Source of the DNA: Telmatactis stephensoni
Lineage: Eukaryota; Cnidaria; Anthozoa; Actiniaria; Isophelliidae
Assembly: GCA_029948255.1 (NCBI GenBank)
Contig: JALIZF010001676.1
Coordinates: forward strand, 186,001-250,000
Reading direction: 5' to 3'
DNA: 64,000 nt
A program made the position numbers and the translations under genes. This document shows positions 29,352 through 40,181 of the stretch, piece by piece (positions within the stretch are counted from its first letter, which is position 1; every line of letters begins with the position of its first letter). Below the pieces are notes generated by a model. It worked only from the letters and a program-made list of their open reading frames with translations, searched no databases and had not been told where the DNA came from.

Positions 29352-32300
29352 GATCATCATCATCATCATCATCATTCTGTGAAGCATCTTTAACTTGCAT
29401 ACTGACGTACGCTTCATGTACAAGATTTTCAATGTACATTTCACTTTCACATTCAAGAAAATCGATCTCGCCTTTCTTTTTCGAAAAAGACGGCTTCCAG
29501 GTCAAGGTACCTCGAATATGAGGAGAGACAAGCTGGTTGTGGCCCATCACCCAAGTGATGAACCTATACTCCATGGCATAAAACAGAATGCATAACTGGT
29601 TTTTGGAAAGAAACGCCTCGATTTCATTGAACGTTGAGAACGGTGCAGCAAGTGCATTGGCATCTTTACAGGATATTAAATACTTTGACATGAGAAGATC
29701 GGCCAGAGCTCGACCTCTTTTACGTTCAGAAACCAGCAGTGCTTCCCCCATCTGTCGTGTTTCGATAAGCACTTCTATCAAAATACTGTATGCTATCTGG
29801 TATCGATTGAAAAAGGGAATCTTGAAATCATCATGGTCAGTTAAACGGTAAAGCAACCAATCAGCACCTTCTATGGCCTCTCTCAAGTACTTTTCCGATT
29901 TGCTGTAATTACAAGCAAGTCTAAAGTACGTTATGCCAAGACGTGAATTAGCCCAAGTTTCACAGTATTTGTCTTTGATTTCGGTTGCAATAGTTAAAGA
30001 CTCTTCAAAAAAATAGATAGCTTTTCTATAGCTGTTGCGCAACAGGTGACAAAAGCCCAGTAACTTAAAAACGAGTACTTTGTCATGTTTATGGACATTG
30101 GTCTTCTGTATGATTTCAAGACTCCTTTCAAGGATAGGAATGGCTTCAGCATATTTGCCTTGGTAAATAAGAATTCGCGACGAATCAGCAAGCATTCGTT
30201 TTTCGAAATCTTTAACTCCAGATTCTGCAAATAGCTTTAATTGCTTTTCACGAAATCTCACAGCCTTCTTGGTGTTGCCCATGAAGCAATATGCAGATAC
30301 TAAGCAGCTCAATATGTCCATTTGACTTTGTATGTCTTTACTGGTAACAGCAAATTTAAGGCTCTTACGGTAATGTTCAATAGCTTCATGATATCTTCCT
30401 AAATTTAGGTCAAGATCTCCCATACTGGTAAGTAAAAAAAATTCGCCCTTCTTTTTTCCTTTTTTTAATCCTATTTCCATTTCTGCTTTGTTCAGATATC
30501 CTATACTGTTGCCATATTCTCCTATTTGAAGGCTACTGCCTGCTAAGCTTGTGTAAATCATCTCTTTTCCTTCCTTTTCACCTGTCAACTCATATATGTC
30601 TAAAGAGGTTTGGTAGTACTCCATGGCCTTGAAGTAGTCCCCCATTGAACAACTGGTAGCACCAAGTTCAACATACGCTGCAGCCTCATCGATCTTCGAT
30701 CCAGAATGTTTTGCAATTTCCAGTGCCTTTACTAGGTATTTAATAGACTCATCGTAGTCGCAGCGGTATCGATAAACAATGCCAATATTATGGTAAGCTG
30801 CGCGTTGTGAACTCTTGTCACTAATCTCGAGGGCAATGTCTTTTTCTTTTTGGTAAAATTCCATTGCTTTGTTCAAGTCTTTCAACTGATCAGAATAAGC
30901 ATTTCCTAAGGCATCATACACCTTAGCAATAAACTGCTTTCCTTTTCTATTGCCAATTTCTAATGCTATATCGTGAGCCTTGTGCAAATATCTGATATTG
31001 TCATCGTGTTTGCCCATTTCAAATGCGGCGTTTCCTAAGTCTATGTAGGCCTCTACTCTTCCTACTTTATCATCAATCAACTCATACAGGTCTAATGAGT
31101 TTTGGTAGCACTTCACGGCCTTAGAGCAGTCGCCCATTAAACAATATGTACCACCCAGTCCAACATACGCTGCAGCCTCAGCGTTCTTCTTTCCAGTTTG
31201 TTTCGCAATTTCCACGGCCATTTCTAGGTATTGGAGAGACTCATCGTAGTCACAGCGGTTTCGACACACAACGCCAATATTGTAGTAAGCCAATTGTTGT
31301 AAACTCTTGTCACTAATCTCAAGGGCAATGTCTTTTTCTTTTTGGAAAAATTCCATTGCTTTGTCGAAATCGTTGATCAGTTGATTACAATTAAGAAATC
31401 CTAAGGAATTATACACCTCAGCCATACATTGCTTTCCTTTTCTGTTTCCAATTTCTAATGCTATATCGAGAGCCTTGTGCAAATACCTGATACTGTCACC
31501 GTGTTTGCCAGTTTCAAAGATGGCGTTTCCTAAGCCTATGCGGGCCGTCACTTTTCCTACTTTATCATCAGTCAACTCATACAGGTCTAACGAGCTTTGG
31601 TAGCACTCCGTGGCCTTGGAGTAGTCGCCCATTGAACAATATGTATCACCCAGTCTAACATAGCCTTCAGCCTCATTGTTCTTCCTTCTAAATTGTTTGG
31701 CAATTTCCACAGCCATTCCTAGGTATTTGATAGACTCATCGTAGTCACTGCGCGTTCGACAGACAACGCCAATATTGTGGTAAGCCAACCTTTGTGAAAT
31801 TTTGTCACTTATCTCGAGGCCAATGTCTTTTTCCTTTTGGTAAAATTCCATGGCTTTGTCGAAGTCGTTCAATTCAAAATAAACATTTCCTAATGCATTA
31901 TACACCTCAGCCATGCATTGCTTTCCTTTCCCGTTTCCAACTTCTACTGCTTTATCGAGAGCGTTGTGCAAATATCTGATACTGTCGTCGTGTTTGCCCA
32001 TTTCAAATGTGGCGTTTCCTAAGCCTTTGTAGGCAGTCACTTTTCCTACTTCATCACCAGTCAACTCATAAAGGTCTAATGACGTTCGGTAGCATCCCAT
32101 TGCCTTAGAGTAGTTGCCCACTGAACAATGTGTATCACCCAGTTCAACATACCCTTCAGCCTCATTTTCCTTCCATACAGATTGTTTAGCAATTTCCACA
32201 GCCATTTCTAGGTATTTGATAGACTCATCGTAGTCAGAGCGCTTTCTATGAATGATGCCAATATTATGGTAAGCAGCGCGTTGTGAACTCTTGTCATAAA

Positions 32301-35300
32301 TCTCGAGGGCAATGTCTTTTTCTTTTTGGTACAACGCCATTGCTTTGTCGAAGTCTTTCAATTCAAGAAAAAGTTTTCCTAAGGCATCATACACCACGGC
32401 CATGGATTGCTTTCCTTCCCCGTTTCCAACTTCTAGTGCTTTATCGAGAGCGTTGTGCAAATATCTCATACTGTCATCGTATTTGCCCATGGCAGGGATG
32501 GTGTTTCTTAAGCGTTTGCAGGCCACCACTCTTCCTACTTGATTATCAGTCAACTCATACAGGTCTAACGAGTTTTGGTAGCACTCCATGGCCTTGGAGT
32601 AATTCCCCATTAAACAATATGTATCACCCAGTCCAACATACCCTTCAGCCTCATTGTTCTTCCATCCAGATTGTTTTGCAATTTTCACTGCCATTTCTAG
32701 GTATTTGATAGACTCATCGAAGTCACGGCGTTTTCTATAAACAATGGCAATATTATGGTAAGCCAAGCGTTGTGAATCCCTGTCATTAATCTCGAGGGCA
32801 ATATCTTTTTGTCTTTGATAAAATTCCATTGCTTTATCCAAGTCGTTCAATTGTTCAGAATAAACATCTCCTAATGCATCATATATCTCAGCCATACATT
32901 TCTTTCCTTTTGTGTTTCCAATTTCTTTTGCTATATCGAGAGCCTTGTGACAATAGCTGAAACCGTCATCAAGTTTGCCAATTTTAAATACGGTTCTTCC
33001 TAATTCTGTTTTGGCCGTCACTTTTCCTACCTTATCACCAGTCATCTCATACAGCTCTAACGAGCTTTGGTAGCATTCCATGGCCTTGGAGAAGTCGTGC
33101 ATTGAATAATAGACTTTACCTAGTTCAAAATACGTTCTAGCCTCTTCGTTCTTCCATCCAGATTGTTTTGCAATTTCCACTGCCACTTCTAGGTGTTTGA
33201 TAGACTCATCGAAGTCGCAGCGCATTGAATGGACGACACCAATACTATGATAAGCCAAGTGTTGTGAACCCTTGTCATTAAATTCGAGGGCAATGGCTTT
33301 TTCTTTTTGATAAAATTCCATTGCTCTGTCGAAATCATTCAATTCAAAATAAACATTTCCTAGGTCATTATACACCTCAGCCATACATTTCTTTCCTTTT
33401 CTGTTTCCAATATCCATTGTTATATCGAGAGCCTTGTGCAAATATCTGATACGGTCATCGTGTTTGCCAGTTTCAGAGTAAGCATTTCCTAAGCGTTTGT
33501 AGGCCGCTACTCTTCCTACATTATTACCAGTCAACTCATACAGGGCTAACGAGCGTTGGTAGCACTCCATGGCCTTGGAGTAGTCGCCCATTAAACAATA
33601 TGTAGCACCCAGTCCAGCATACCCTTCAGCCTCATTGTTCTTCCATCCAGATTGTTTTGCAAGTTCCACTGCCATTTCTAGGTATTTGACAGACTCATCG
33701 TAGTCACGGCGTTTTCTATAAACAATGGCAATCTTATGGTAAGCTGCGCGTTGTGCGCTCTTGTCACTAATCTCGCGGGCAATATCTTTTCCTTTTTGGA
33801 AAAACTCCAGTGCTTTATCCGAGTCGTTCAATTGTTCAGAATAAACATCTCCTAATGCATCATATATCTCAGCCATACATTGCTTTCCTTTTCGGTTTGT
33901 AATTTCTATTGCTATATCGAGAGCCTTGTGCAAATATCTGATACTCTCATCGTGTTTGCCAATTTCAAAGATAGCGTTTCCTAAGCCTTTGTAGGCCGCT
34001 ACTTTTCCTACTTCATCACCAGTCAACTCATACAGGTCCAACGAGGTTTGGTAGCACTCCTTAGCCTTAGAACAGTTCCCCATTAAACAATATGTATCAC
34101 CCAGTCCAACATACTCTTCAGCCTCATTGTTCTTCCATCCAGATTGTTTTGCAATTTCCACTGCCACTTCTAGGTGTTTGATAGACTCATCGAAGTCGCA
34201 GCGCATTGAATGGACGACACCAATATTATGATAAGCCAAGTGTTGTGAACCCTTGTCATTAAATTCGAGGGCAATGGCTTTTTCTTTTTGATAAAATTCC
34301 ATTGCTCTGTCGAAATCATTCAATTCAAAATAAACATTTCCTAGGTCATTATACACCTCAGCCATACATTTCTTTCCTTTTCTGTTTCCAATATCCATTG
34401 TTATATCGAGAGCCTTGTGCAAATATCTGATACTGTCATCGTGTTTGCCAGTTTCAGAGTAAGCATTTCCTAAGCGTTTGTAGGCCGCTACTCTTCCTAC
34501 TTTATCATCAGTCAACTCATACAGGTCTAACGCGCTTTGGTAGCACTCCATGGCCTTGGAGTAGTTGCCCATTAAACAATATGTATCACCCAGTCTAACA
34601 TACTCTTCAGCCTCATTGTTCTTCCTTCTAAATTTTTTGGCAATTTCCACAGCCATTCCTAGGTATTTGATAGACTCATCGAAGTCGCAGCGCATTGAAT
34701 GGACGACACCAATATTATGATAAGCCAAGCGTTGTGAATCGCTGTCATTAATCTCGAGGGCAATATCTTTTGCTTTTTGGTAAAATGCCATTGCTTTGTC
34801 CAAGTCCTTCAATTCATCGATATCCTTAAAAATATTACCTATGGCATTATACGTCTCAACCATCCTATTATTAACTACTATGCCTCCCATTTGTATTACT
34901 CTACCAACATTATTAAGCTTTTCCCTGATACTGTCATTGTGTTTTACCATTTCAAGGATGACGTTTCGTAAGCCTTTGTAGGCCGCCACTCTTCCTACTT
35001 GATCACCAATCGACTCATACAGGTCTAACGAACGATGGTAACTATCCACGGCCTTGGAGCAGTCGCCCTTTAAATGATATGCATCACCCAGTCCAACATA
35101 CCCTTCAGCCTCATTGTTCTTCCATCGAGATTGTTTTGCAATTTCCACTGCCATTTCTAGGTATTTGATAGACTCATTGTAGTCACAGTGCTTTCTATGA
35201 ATGATGCCAATATTATGGTAAGCCAAGCGTTGTGAGCCCTTGTCATTAATCTCGAGGGCAATGGCTTTTTCTTTTTGGTACAATTTCATTGCTTTGTCGA

Positions 35301-38300
35301 AGTCTTTCAATTCAAGATAAAATTTTCCTAAGGCATCATACACCACGGCAATGGATTGCTTTCCTTCTCTGTTTCCATTGTCTATTCCTTTTCGGTTTGC
35401 AATTTGTATTGCTATATCGAGAGCCTTGTGCAAATATCTCATACTGTCATCGTGTTTGCCCATGGCAAGGATGGTGTTTCTTAAGCGTTTGCAGGCCGCC
35501 ACTCTTCCTACTTGATCACCGGTCAACTCATACAGGTCTAACGAGTTTTGGTAGCACTCCATGGCCTTGGAGTAATTCCCCATTAAACAATATGTATCAC
35601 CCAGTCCAACACACCCTTCAGCCTCATTGTTCTTCCATCCAGATTGTTTTGCAATTTCCACAGCCATTTCTAGGTATTTGATAGACTCATCGTAGTCACA
35701 GCGCTTTCTATGAACTATGCCAATATCATGGTAAGCTGCACGCTGTGAACCCTTGTCATTAATTTCGAGGGCAATGGCTTTTTCATTTTGATAAAATTCC
35801 ATTGCTCTGTCGAAATCATTCAATTCAAAATAAACATTTCCTAGGTCATTATACACCTCAGCCATACATTTCTTTCCTTTTCTGTTTCCAATATCCATTG
35901 TTATATCGAGAGCCTTGTGCAAATATCTGATACTGTCATCGTGTTTGCCAGTTTCAGAGTAAGCATTTCCTAAGCGTTTGTAGGCCGCTACTCTTCCTAC
36001 ATTATTACCAGTCAACTCATACAGGGCTAACGAGCGTTGGTAGAACTCCATGGCCTTGGAGTAGTCGCCCATTAAACAATATGTATCACCCAGTCCAGCA
36101 TACCCTTCAGCCTCATTGTTCTTCCATCCAGATTGTTTTGCAAGTTCCACTGCCATTTCTAGGTATTTGACAGACTCATCGTAGTCACGGCGTTTTCTAT
36201 AAACAATGGCAATATTATGGTAAACTAGGCGTTGTGCGCTCTTGTCACTAATCTCGAGGGCAATATCTTTTCCTTTTTGGTAAAATTCCAGTGCTCTGTC
36301 CGAGTCGTTCAATTGTTCAGAATAAACATCTCCTAATGCATCATATATCTCAGCCATACATTGCTTTCCTTTTCGGTTTGTAATTTCTATTGCTATATCG
36401 AGAGCCTTGTGCAAATATCTGATACTCTCATCGTGTTTGCCAATTTCAAAGATGGCGTTTCCTAAGCCTTTGTAGGCCGCTACTTTTCCTACTTCATCAC
36501 CAGTCAACTCATACAGGTCCAACGAGGTTTGGTAGCACTCCTTAGCCTTAGAACAGTTCCCCATTAAACAATATGTATCACCCAGTCCAACATACCCTTT
36601 AGCCTCATGGTTCTTCCATCCAGATTGCTTAGCACTTTCCACTGCCATTTCTAGGTATTTGATAGACTCATCGTAGTCATAGCTTTTTTGACAAACAATG
36701 CCAATATTGTAGTAAGCTGCGCGTTGTGAACTCTTGTCACTAATTTCGATGGCAATATCTTTTTCATTTTGGTAAAAGTCCATTGCTTTATCCAAGTCGT
36801 TCAATTGTTCAGAATAAACATCTCCTAATGCATCATATATCTCAGCCATACATTGCTTTCCTTTTCGGTTTGCAATTTCTATTGCTATATCGAAAGCCTT
36901 GTGCAAATATCTGATACTCTCATCGTGTTTGTCCATTTTAAAAATGGCGTTTCCTAAGCCTTTGTAGGCCGTCACTCTTCCAACCTCATCACCAGTCAAC
37001 TCATACAGGTCTAATGAGCTCCGGTAGCACTCCATGGCCTTGGAATAATTGCCCATTAAACAATATGTATCACCCAGTCCAGCATACGCTGCAGCCTCAT
37101 TGTTCTTCCATCCAGATTGTTTTGCATTTTCCACAGCCATTTCTAGGTATTTGATAGACTCATCGTAGTCACAGTGCTTTCTATGAACTATGCCAATATT
37201 ATGGTAAGCCAAGCATTGTGAACTCTTGTCATTAATCTCGAGGGCAATGTCTTTTCCTTTTTGGTAAAATTCCATTGCTTTTTTGAAGTCGTTCAATTCA
37301 AGATAAACATTTCCTAAGGCATTATACACCACAGTCATACATTGCTTTCCTTTTCTGTTACCAATTTCTAATGCAATATCGAGAGCCTTGTGCAAATAGC
37401 TGATACTGTTATCGTGTTTCTCCATGTTAAGGCTTGCATTACCTAAGCCTTTGAAGGCCGCCATTCTTTCTTCTTTATCACCAGTAAACATACTGATGTC
37501 CAAAGAGGTTTGGTAGTATGCCATTGCGTTGGAGGAGTTTCCCATTGAATGAAGCGTTTCCCCCATACGGTTTATTATGGCACCCATAAAAAATTTTAGA
37601 AAGAGGATGTAAAATGTCATTGAAGCAATTGTTGATAACAGAATGACACCACCAATTAGTATATAGCCCATTGTTGATAACAGAGTGAAATTGCCAGATA
37701 CTATGGATGCCATGGTTAATAACAGAATGAAAGAGTCAAGTACATTGGAACCCATATTTGTTGATACGAGAGTGAAAATACCAAATGTTGGATAAATTAT
37801 TGTTGATAACAGAATGGTACCACCAAATACTATATAACCCATCGATGATAACAGAGTGAAACCGCCAGATACTATGGAACATATTGTTAATGACAGTATG
37901 AAACAAACAACTATTTTGTAACCCAAATTTGCTGATAGCAGAATGAAACCACTAAATGCTATCGATCCCATTGTTGATGAGAGAATGATAATGCCAAATA
38001 CTATGGAATCTATTGTTGATAACACAGAGAAACTGCCAAATACAAAGAAATCCATTGTTGATAACAGAATGAAACCGCCAAATACTAAGGAACCCATTGG
38101 TAGTAACACAATGAGACTGCGAAATACTTTGGAACCCATTGTTACTAACAGAATGTTACCACCAAATAGTATGGAACCGATTGCTGATAAGATAATCAAA
38201 CTGCCAAATACTATTGAATCCATCAATGTTGATAACAGAATGAAACCATCAAACACTATGGAACCCATTGCTGATAACAAAATGAAGCTGCCAAATACTA

Positions 38301-38604
38301 TAGAACCCATTGTTAATAACAGAGTAAAACTGCCAAATGTTTTGGAACCAATTGTTGTTAACAGAGTGAAACTCTGAGAGACAATGTATTCCATTAGTAA
38401 TAACAGAATGAAACTGCCAAATACGATAGAACCCATTGTTGATAATACAGTGAAACTGCCAAATACTTGGGAACTTATTGTTGATGATAGAATGAAACTG
38501 CCAAATACGATGGAATACATTGTTGATAACAGAGTAAAAGAAACAAATGCTATGGAACTCATTGTTAATGAGAGAATGAAGCCGTAATATATAATGGAAC
38601 CCAT
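28321..38604 (-). CDS. Giant TPR-CHAT protease with an N-terminal hydrophobic 14-residue repeat array, 3427 aa
   Basis: Putative caspase/separase-like cysteine protease fused to a huge TPR scaffold. Numbering is from the first ATG (38602-38604); the frame is open back to a stop at 38662-38664 but starts there only with TTG, so an upstream exon is possible. Domains: 1-339, about 25 hydrophobic 14-mers; about 340-2700, 15 modules of ~163 residues, each four TPRs; further TPRs to about 2950; an Asp-rich tract at about 3076-3095; CHAT at about 3138-3425 with IHIAAHGDL (catalytic H3285), VVLSCC (C3334 at the LSxC position) and the terminal YWAPFYLIGD. Both dyad residues are intact. In bacteria TPR-CHAT proteins are proteases in defence and cell-death systems; a sensor-protease role here is inference. 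A single 10.3-kb exon is unusual. No CRISPR or gasdermin gene is seen nearby. Confidence 0.85.
29319..29375 (-). repeat. (ATC)n/(GAT)n microsatellite encoding an Asp-rich tract
   Basis: In-frame trinucleotide repeat inside the TPR-CHAT gene, giving about 20 Asp residues with a few His/Glu between the last TPR region and the CHAT core. It is probably a flexible acidic linker and should be length-polymorphic. Confidence 0.9.
30580..37500 (-). repeat. Fifteen-copy ~490-bp coding tandem repeat (four-TPR modules)
   Basis: The landmark '(c)agtcaactcatacaggtc' (encoding DLYELT) recurs at about 490-bp steps: near 37007, 36507, 36010, 35520, 34510, 34020, 33530, 32548, 31570, 31078 and 30588, with variants at 37490, 34990, 33045 and 32060. 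Modules 3-4 and 8-9 are almost identical in protein sequence (for example ALYELTGNNVGRVAAYKRL), five modules apart, indicating a higher-order repeat from recent unequal exchange or conversion. Confidence 0.9.
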
Positions 38605-38640
38605 TGTTGATAACAGAATGAAACCGCCAAATACTCTGTG
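37588..38640 (-). repeat. 42-bp minisatellite encoding hydrophobic 14-mers (consensus FGSFILLSTMGSIV)
   Basis: About 25 units of 42 bp with a few 45- or 48-bp variants, all multiples of three, so the frame is never lost. The minus-strand frame is an almost uncharged stretch of about 340 residues (I, L, V, F, G, S, T, M) joined directly to the TPRs. The same array is also largely open on the plus strand, where it would encode hydrophilic MKPPNTMEPIVDNR-type units. This makes the array compatible with coding but does not prove which strand or frame is used. Confidence 0.9.
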
Positions 38641-38664
38641 CACACATCGGAGCAAGAAGTTCTA

Positions 38665-40179
38665 TTTTTCAACAACTTTTCCAAAGTCGGATCCAGCCAA
38701 AAGTAAAACTTCCAACCAAAGACGGTTAACAGCTTTCATGTGGTATGGTGGAGTTTTCTGTACCAAAGGAGAAAAAATAAGTTAACGTTACTTGAAATCG
38801 GGCTGAGAGTATTTGGATTTATTACATCTATAAAAAGTATGCTCCATACCAAAAGATTGTACTATTAAGAGAATGAAACTCGCGGATTGATGTCTGCATA
38901 ATGTCGCTTTGCGCATAACGGTTATTAGTAAGAGGAAGTTAACGATTTATATTGCTGTACGTTCTGTGTTTGTGTCACCATCTGCTAATTAATAGCCAGT
39001 TCTCTGGAAAGACTGCGCACTCTCTTCCACGGTTATGCACTCCTCGTAGTCAATACCAAACAATCACTGGAATCTTCCCTAAATATAATAGCTGTTAAAT
39101 CAAATACTGCAAGAAAAATAGCCAAGGCCGTTCATATAGGTTTTATAATGCTTCTATCGGAGATGGAATAGTTGGAGATTAATCTTAAAATATCACGACT
39201 TGGTATAACAATGAAGCAAAACTTGGAAATGAGATAATATCCATTGATTCCTGAACAGGTGATAATGACTCTAGTGTGCACGATTAGGTGACTGTACTTG
39301 CTAACAATACGCGCTAACCATTACAGTCCATTAATTAACCCGATTACAACAGTCATTGATAAAACACCAAAGTGCATGTGTTCAATAATCAAATTATTGC
39401 CAGCTAAAAAGCTGGCGGGCAAACTTGATTTCGCAAAAAGGGAAGAAACTCTATCCTTGAAAGAAAACAATCTGTAGTTTCCTGTAATGAAGTATAATGA
39501 GGAGGTAGAGACTGTTGCCCAACTCTTGGTGGATATTTCTAAAACGGTATGACGAACACCATACCAACAATTTACGAGCGATGAATAGTTTTCAATTGCA
39601 TGATTGCTTGAATCAACATTTGCTACCAACGCGAACGGAACGATCGTTTGGAATAAACGGAAGGATACAGAAACGTGTTCTAAAACAGTAGCCAATTGTC
39701 ATTTAGGTAACATCCTCACTAATGCGAATAGAATTAAAAATGCATCCTTTCTCTTACGGTTCAGCCAACTCACCAAACTAAAACAACGTTTTTCTTTTTG
39801 TCTAAGGTACGAAAACAGAGAGATGTTTTCATATTTACTGGATTGATGTGGACGTAGCCTTAGGTACCAGTCTTTATAAGGTTTAATAAGGACCCGAGCT
39901 ATGCTTGATTCACTTATTAGTTAACAAAATAAAACATTATTTTAACGTTATTTTCTTTAACTGGTCATCACTATTTCAGAAAACATTTCTCAGATAGTCT
40001 AGCTACAAAATTGGTAACGATTACATTAAAAGTGCGTTTGCATAACAAAAGCGGAATATGGTTTGCCTAGCTATTCCGCCTGTATTCCGCTAAATCGGAA
40101 ATGTTTATTCGTGCGGGCCTTTTTTTACGGGGCCTCTCGGGCAGTGAGGCACGAAGAACTTCCAAAAGTTTATTTATAG
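38665..40179. other. 5' flank of the TPR-CHAT gene, no further gene seen
   Basis: Presumed promoter side of the minus-strand giant gene. 38870-38937 is paralogous to 26980-27045. Open frames around 39321-39846 have no recognisable domains. No clear TATA or initiator can be assigned. Confidence 0.5.
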
Positions 40180-40181
40180 GT

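Noticed and set aside
30580..37500. Regular ~490-bp repeats considered as a CRISPR-like or satellite array
   Set aside because: They are in-frame TPR modules of a protein, units are far too long for CRISPR, and no spacers or cas genes exist.
37943..38587. Plus-strand open frames (144 and 67 codons) opposite the hydrophobic array
   Set aside because: They are the complement of a 42-bp minisatellite whose period is a multiple of three, so both strands stay open automatically. No plus-strand domain continues outside the array.
28321..38604. Comparison with CRISPR-linked TPR-CHAT (Craspase-type) systems
   Set aside because: Only the domain pairing is shared. There are no CRISPR repeats, effector or partner gene, and the DNA is clearly eukaryotic.
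38870..38937. Possible conserved promoter element because it recurs at 26980-27045
   Set aside because: As a regulatory call this is unsupported: recurrence is better explained by duplication of gene flanks. Kept only as evidence of tandem duplication.
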